In this document: positions 6,650 to 8,236 of the stretch, piece by piece
Layout: each line of letters opens with the position of its first letter
Position numbering within the stretch: position 1 is the first letter of the stretch
Source of the DNA: Bacteroidetes bacterium CG2_30_32_10
GTDB taxonomy: Bacteria; Bacteroidota; Bacteroidia; Bacteroidales; CG2-30-32-10
Length of the DNA: 8,236 nucleotides
Direction: 5' to 3'
NCBI GenBank assembly: GCA_001872995.1
Contig: MNXO01000130.1
Location: forward strand, 1 to 8,236
Made by a program: the position numbers and the translations under genes
Notes under the pieces: generated by a model
What the model was told of the DNA's origin: nothing
Database searches by the model: none
What the model saw: the letters and a program-made list of their open reading frames with translations, nothing else

Positions 6650-7186
6650 ATGATAAATAAAAAAGTAGAACTAGCAATAATAAACCAGATTGAAGTGGAA
6701 GGTTATTCTTCTCAACTATACCTTTCGATGGCATCGTGGTGCGATGTTAACGGTTATGCTGGTGCAGCAAAGTTTTTGTACCAACAAACTGAAGAAGAAC
6801 GAATGCACATGCTTAAATTTATTCATCATTTGAACGAAAGAGCTGGTCATGCGTTAATTTCTGCATTAAAACAACCAGACCATGAGTTTAAATCGATAAA
6901 CAATGTGTTTGATTTAGTTCAAAAGCACGAGCAGTTTGTTACAAACTCCATCAACAACTTAATGGATATTTGTTCTTCAGAGAAAGATTATACTACTGCA
7001 AATTTCCTTCAATGGTTTGTAAATGAGCAAATTGAAGAAGAAGCTACTGTTCAGACTATTTTGGACAAAATAAAATTGCTTGGAAAAGATAAAGAAGCTT
7101 CTTTCTTTATGATGGATAAGGAACTGGAAGTGATGGCTATTGCCAAAATAGCTGCTGCAGCCGCTGCTGTGAAGGCTAAACCGTAA
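6650..7186 (+). CDS. ftnA: Ferritin (FtnA type, non-heme)
   Basis: Predicted protein of 178 residues. Ferritins form 24-subunit shells that oxidise Fe(II) at a dinuclear centre and store it as ferric mineral in the cytoplasm. The ferroxidase residues fall at exactly the E. coli FtnA numbers: E17, Y24, E50, H53, E94, Q127 and E130 (contexts EVEGYSSQLYL, EEERMHML, HEQF, NEQIEEE). No heme-ligating methionine of bacterioferritin is apparent at the usual place. The helical bundle ends near 165 and is followed by an unusual alanine-rich tail, AKIAAAAAAVKAKP. The gene has its own -7 box and a terminator and is separated from atpG by 142 bases, so it is probably transcribed on its own. The leader is A-rich without a Shine-Dalgarno. 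Confidence 0.96.
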   Translation: MINKKVELAIINQIEVEGYSSQLYLSMASWCDVNGYAGAAKFLYQQTEEERMHMLKFIHHLNERAGHALISALKQPDHEFKSINNVFDLVQKHEQFVTNSINNLMDICSSEKDYTTANFLQWFVNEQIEEEATVQTILDKIKLLGKDKEASFFMMDKELEVMAIAKIAAAAAAVKAKP

Positions 7187-7196
7187 TAAAACATTT

Positions 7197-7227
7197 AAAA
7201 CAAGGAGTTTAAACTCCTTGTTTTTTT
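7197..7227 (+). terminator. Intrinsic terminator after ferritin, probably bidirectional
   Basis: The segment AAAACAAGGAGTTT/AAACTCCTTGTTTT (7197-7224) is a perfect 28-base palindrome, giving a stem with the core CAAGGAGTTT and a tight TTAA loop, followed by T to 7227. Read on the minus strand it also ends in a run of four T followed by AAATG. It therefore can also end the convergent dehydrogenase transcript, whose stop is at 7288. Confidence 0.88.
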
Positions 7228-7287
7228 AGCCCAAATTATATAACATTTATGTAGCAGATTAAAATATCTTTTCAATAATTAAACAGG

Positions 7288-8236
7288 TTAGTTAATTATT
7301 AGTTTCAGTTTTTTAATTTTTTCTACAATAACCATCGAAAGTTTAATTTTTGATTCCATCGTCCAGCCAGCAATGTGTGGCGTTAAAATTACATTTTCTG
7401 ATTTTAAAAGATATCTAAAATCCTCTGGAATATCTTTATTATCAATAAACTCAAAGGAATGGTTTTCATATTCCATAACATCCAAAGCAGCTCCAAGTAC
7501 TTTACCTCTTTCTAATTCAACAACCAAATCTTTTGTTTTAATAATTTTGCCACGAGCCGTATTGATAATGTATATATTTTTTTTAAATTTATTAATAAAT
7601 TCAGCATTTACCAAATATTTCGTTTCCTCTGTTAAAGGTAAATGGAGGCTCAACACATCTGTATGCTCAAATAGCTCCTCCATAGTGGTTTCTTTGACAA
7701 ACTCATCTGTATAATTAAATTTATACTTGTCGTAAGCAATGACATTGGCTTCAAATCCTTTTAATTTTCGAGCAAAAGAACTTCCCATATTTCCATATCC
7801 TATAATTCCAATAGTCTTATGCTTTATCTCAACTCCCCTATTCTCTTCTCTTAGCCAAATACCTTTTCTAATTTGATGATTTGCTTTGCATATATTATTC
7901 AATAAATTTAGTAACATTCCTAAAGCATGCTCTCCAACAGCATCTCTATTTCCTTCAGGTGAATTAATGCAAGCAATACCTTTACTTTGGGCATAAGCAA
8001 CATCAATACTTTCCATTCCTGCACCAACTCTGGCAATAAACTTTAAATTAGTTGCTTTATCTATAATTGTTTTATCGAATAAAATTTTACTACGAATAAT
8101 AACACCAATATATTTGTGAATGCAATTTTCAAAATCTACCCTATTATATTGGGGGAAATAATCACAATAAAAACCTAAATGCTTCAATTCTTTGCTTAAG
8201 CAAGGATGAGCATTGTCAATAAATAGGATTTTGTAA
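7288..8236 (-). CDS. D-2-hydroxyacid dehydrogenase, 3-phosphoglycerate dehydrogenase-like (5' end beyond window)
   Basis: NAD-dependent dehydrogenase of the D-isomer 2-hydroxyacid family. The best guess is 3-phosphoglycerate dehydrogenase (first step of serine synthesis), but the exact substrate is uncertain. The frame stays open past a TTG at 8187 to the right edge, adding KILFIDNAHPCLSKE, a typical family start, so the true start lies just outside; at least 315 residues are visible. Counting from the 8187 codon: dinucleotide-binding GYGNMG at 130-135, then the catalytic triad R212 (NTARGKI), E241 (ALDVMEYE) and H271 (TPHIAGWT). These equal R240, E269 and H292 of E. coli SerA, with the same Arg-Glu spacing of 29. 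The protein ends after the catalytic domain, without an ACT domain, so serine feedback of the E. coli kind is not expected. It is convergent with ferritin. Confidence 0.9.
   Translation of the reverse strand, partial: YKILFIDNAHPCLSKELKHLGFYCDYFPQYNRVDFENCIHKYIGVIIRSKILFDKTIIDKATNLKFIARVGAGMESIDVAYAQSKGIACINSPEGNRDAVGEHALGMLLNLLNNICKANHQIRKGIWLREENRGVEIKHKTIGIIGYGNMGSSFARKLKGFEANVIAYDKYKFNYTDEFVKETTMEELFEHTDVLSLHLPLTEETKYLVNAEFINKFKKNIYIINTARGKIIKTKDLVVELERGKVLGAALDVMEYENHSFEFIDNKDIPEDFRYLLKSENVILTPHIAGWTMESKIKLSMVIVEKIKKLKLIIN

Noticed and set aside
7373..7714. 113-codon plus-strand frame opposite the dehydrogenase
   Set aside because: It is antisense to the catalytic part of a clear dehydrogenase and resembles no family.

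Overview
The window is a strongly AT-rich stretch of a bacterial chromosome, almost certainly from the Bacteroidota. Three things point there. The promoter-like sites match the Bacteroidota housekeeping pattern (TTG/TTTG, about 20 bases, TAnnTTTG). Most starts lack a Shine-Dalgarno sequence and are preceded by A-rich leaders. The F-type ATP synthase a subunit has the long secreted N-terminal extension that I associate with this phylum. I cannot name a genus.

Layout. Bases 1-279 hold no firm gene. They contain a consensus promoter (205-236) and, at the extreme left edge, a possible start of a divergent gene. Next come three tightly packed genes: a bactofilin (280-708), a small AtpZ/AtpI-type membrane protein whose start lies inside the bactofilin gene (659-886), and a four-helix membrane protein that overlaps it by ATGA (883-1272). 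A second consensus promoter (1283-1314) precedes the ATP synthase genes atpB-atpE-atpF-atpH-atpA-atpG (1368-6507). A 16-bp hairpin with a short T run (2824-2862) lies between atpE and atpF inside that operon. A ferritin gene follows (6650-7186) with its own -7 box and an inverted repeat, and it ends at a strong, probably bidirectional terminator (7197-7227). The last gene, on the minus strand and convergent with ferritin, is a D-2-hydroxyacid (3-phosphoglycerate-type) dehydrogenase. It runs off the right edge.

How the genes work together. atpB, atpE and atpF encode the membrane Fo sector (a, c, b); atpH, atpA and atpG encode delta, alpha and gamma. The beta and epsilon genes (atpD, atpC) are not here and must lie elsewhere if the enzyme is complete, a split arrangement I recall from Bacteroidota. 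The AtpZ-like and four-helix proteins probably serve Fo or c-ring assembly or associated ion transport. The bactofilin is linked to them by gene overlap, but its functional connection is unknown. Ferritin (iron storage) and the dehydrogenase appear to be independent units.

I see no mobile element, CRISPR array, RNA gene or clearly new system. The points most worth a second look are the hairpin after atpE, the histidine-rich extension of AtpB, the bactofilin/AtpZ coupling and the inverted repeat at the ferritin promoter. No stretch longer than 300 bases lacks a gene.
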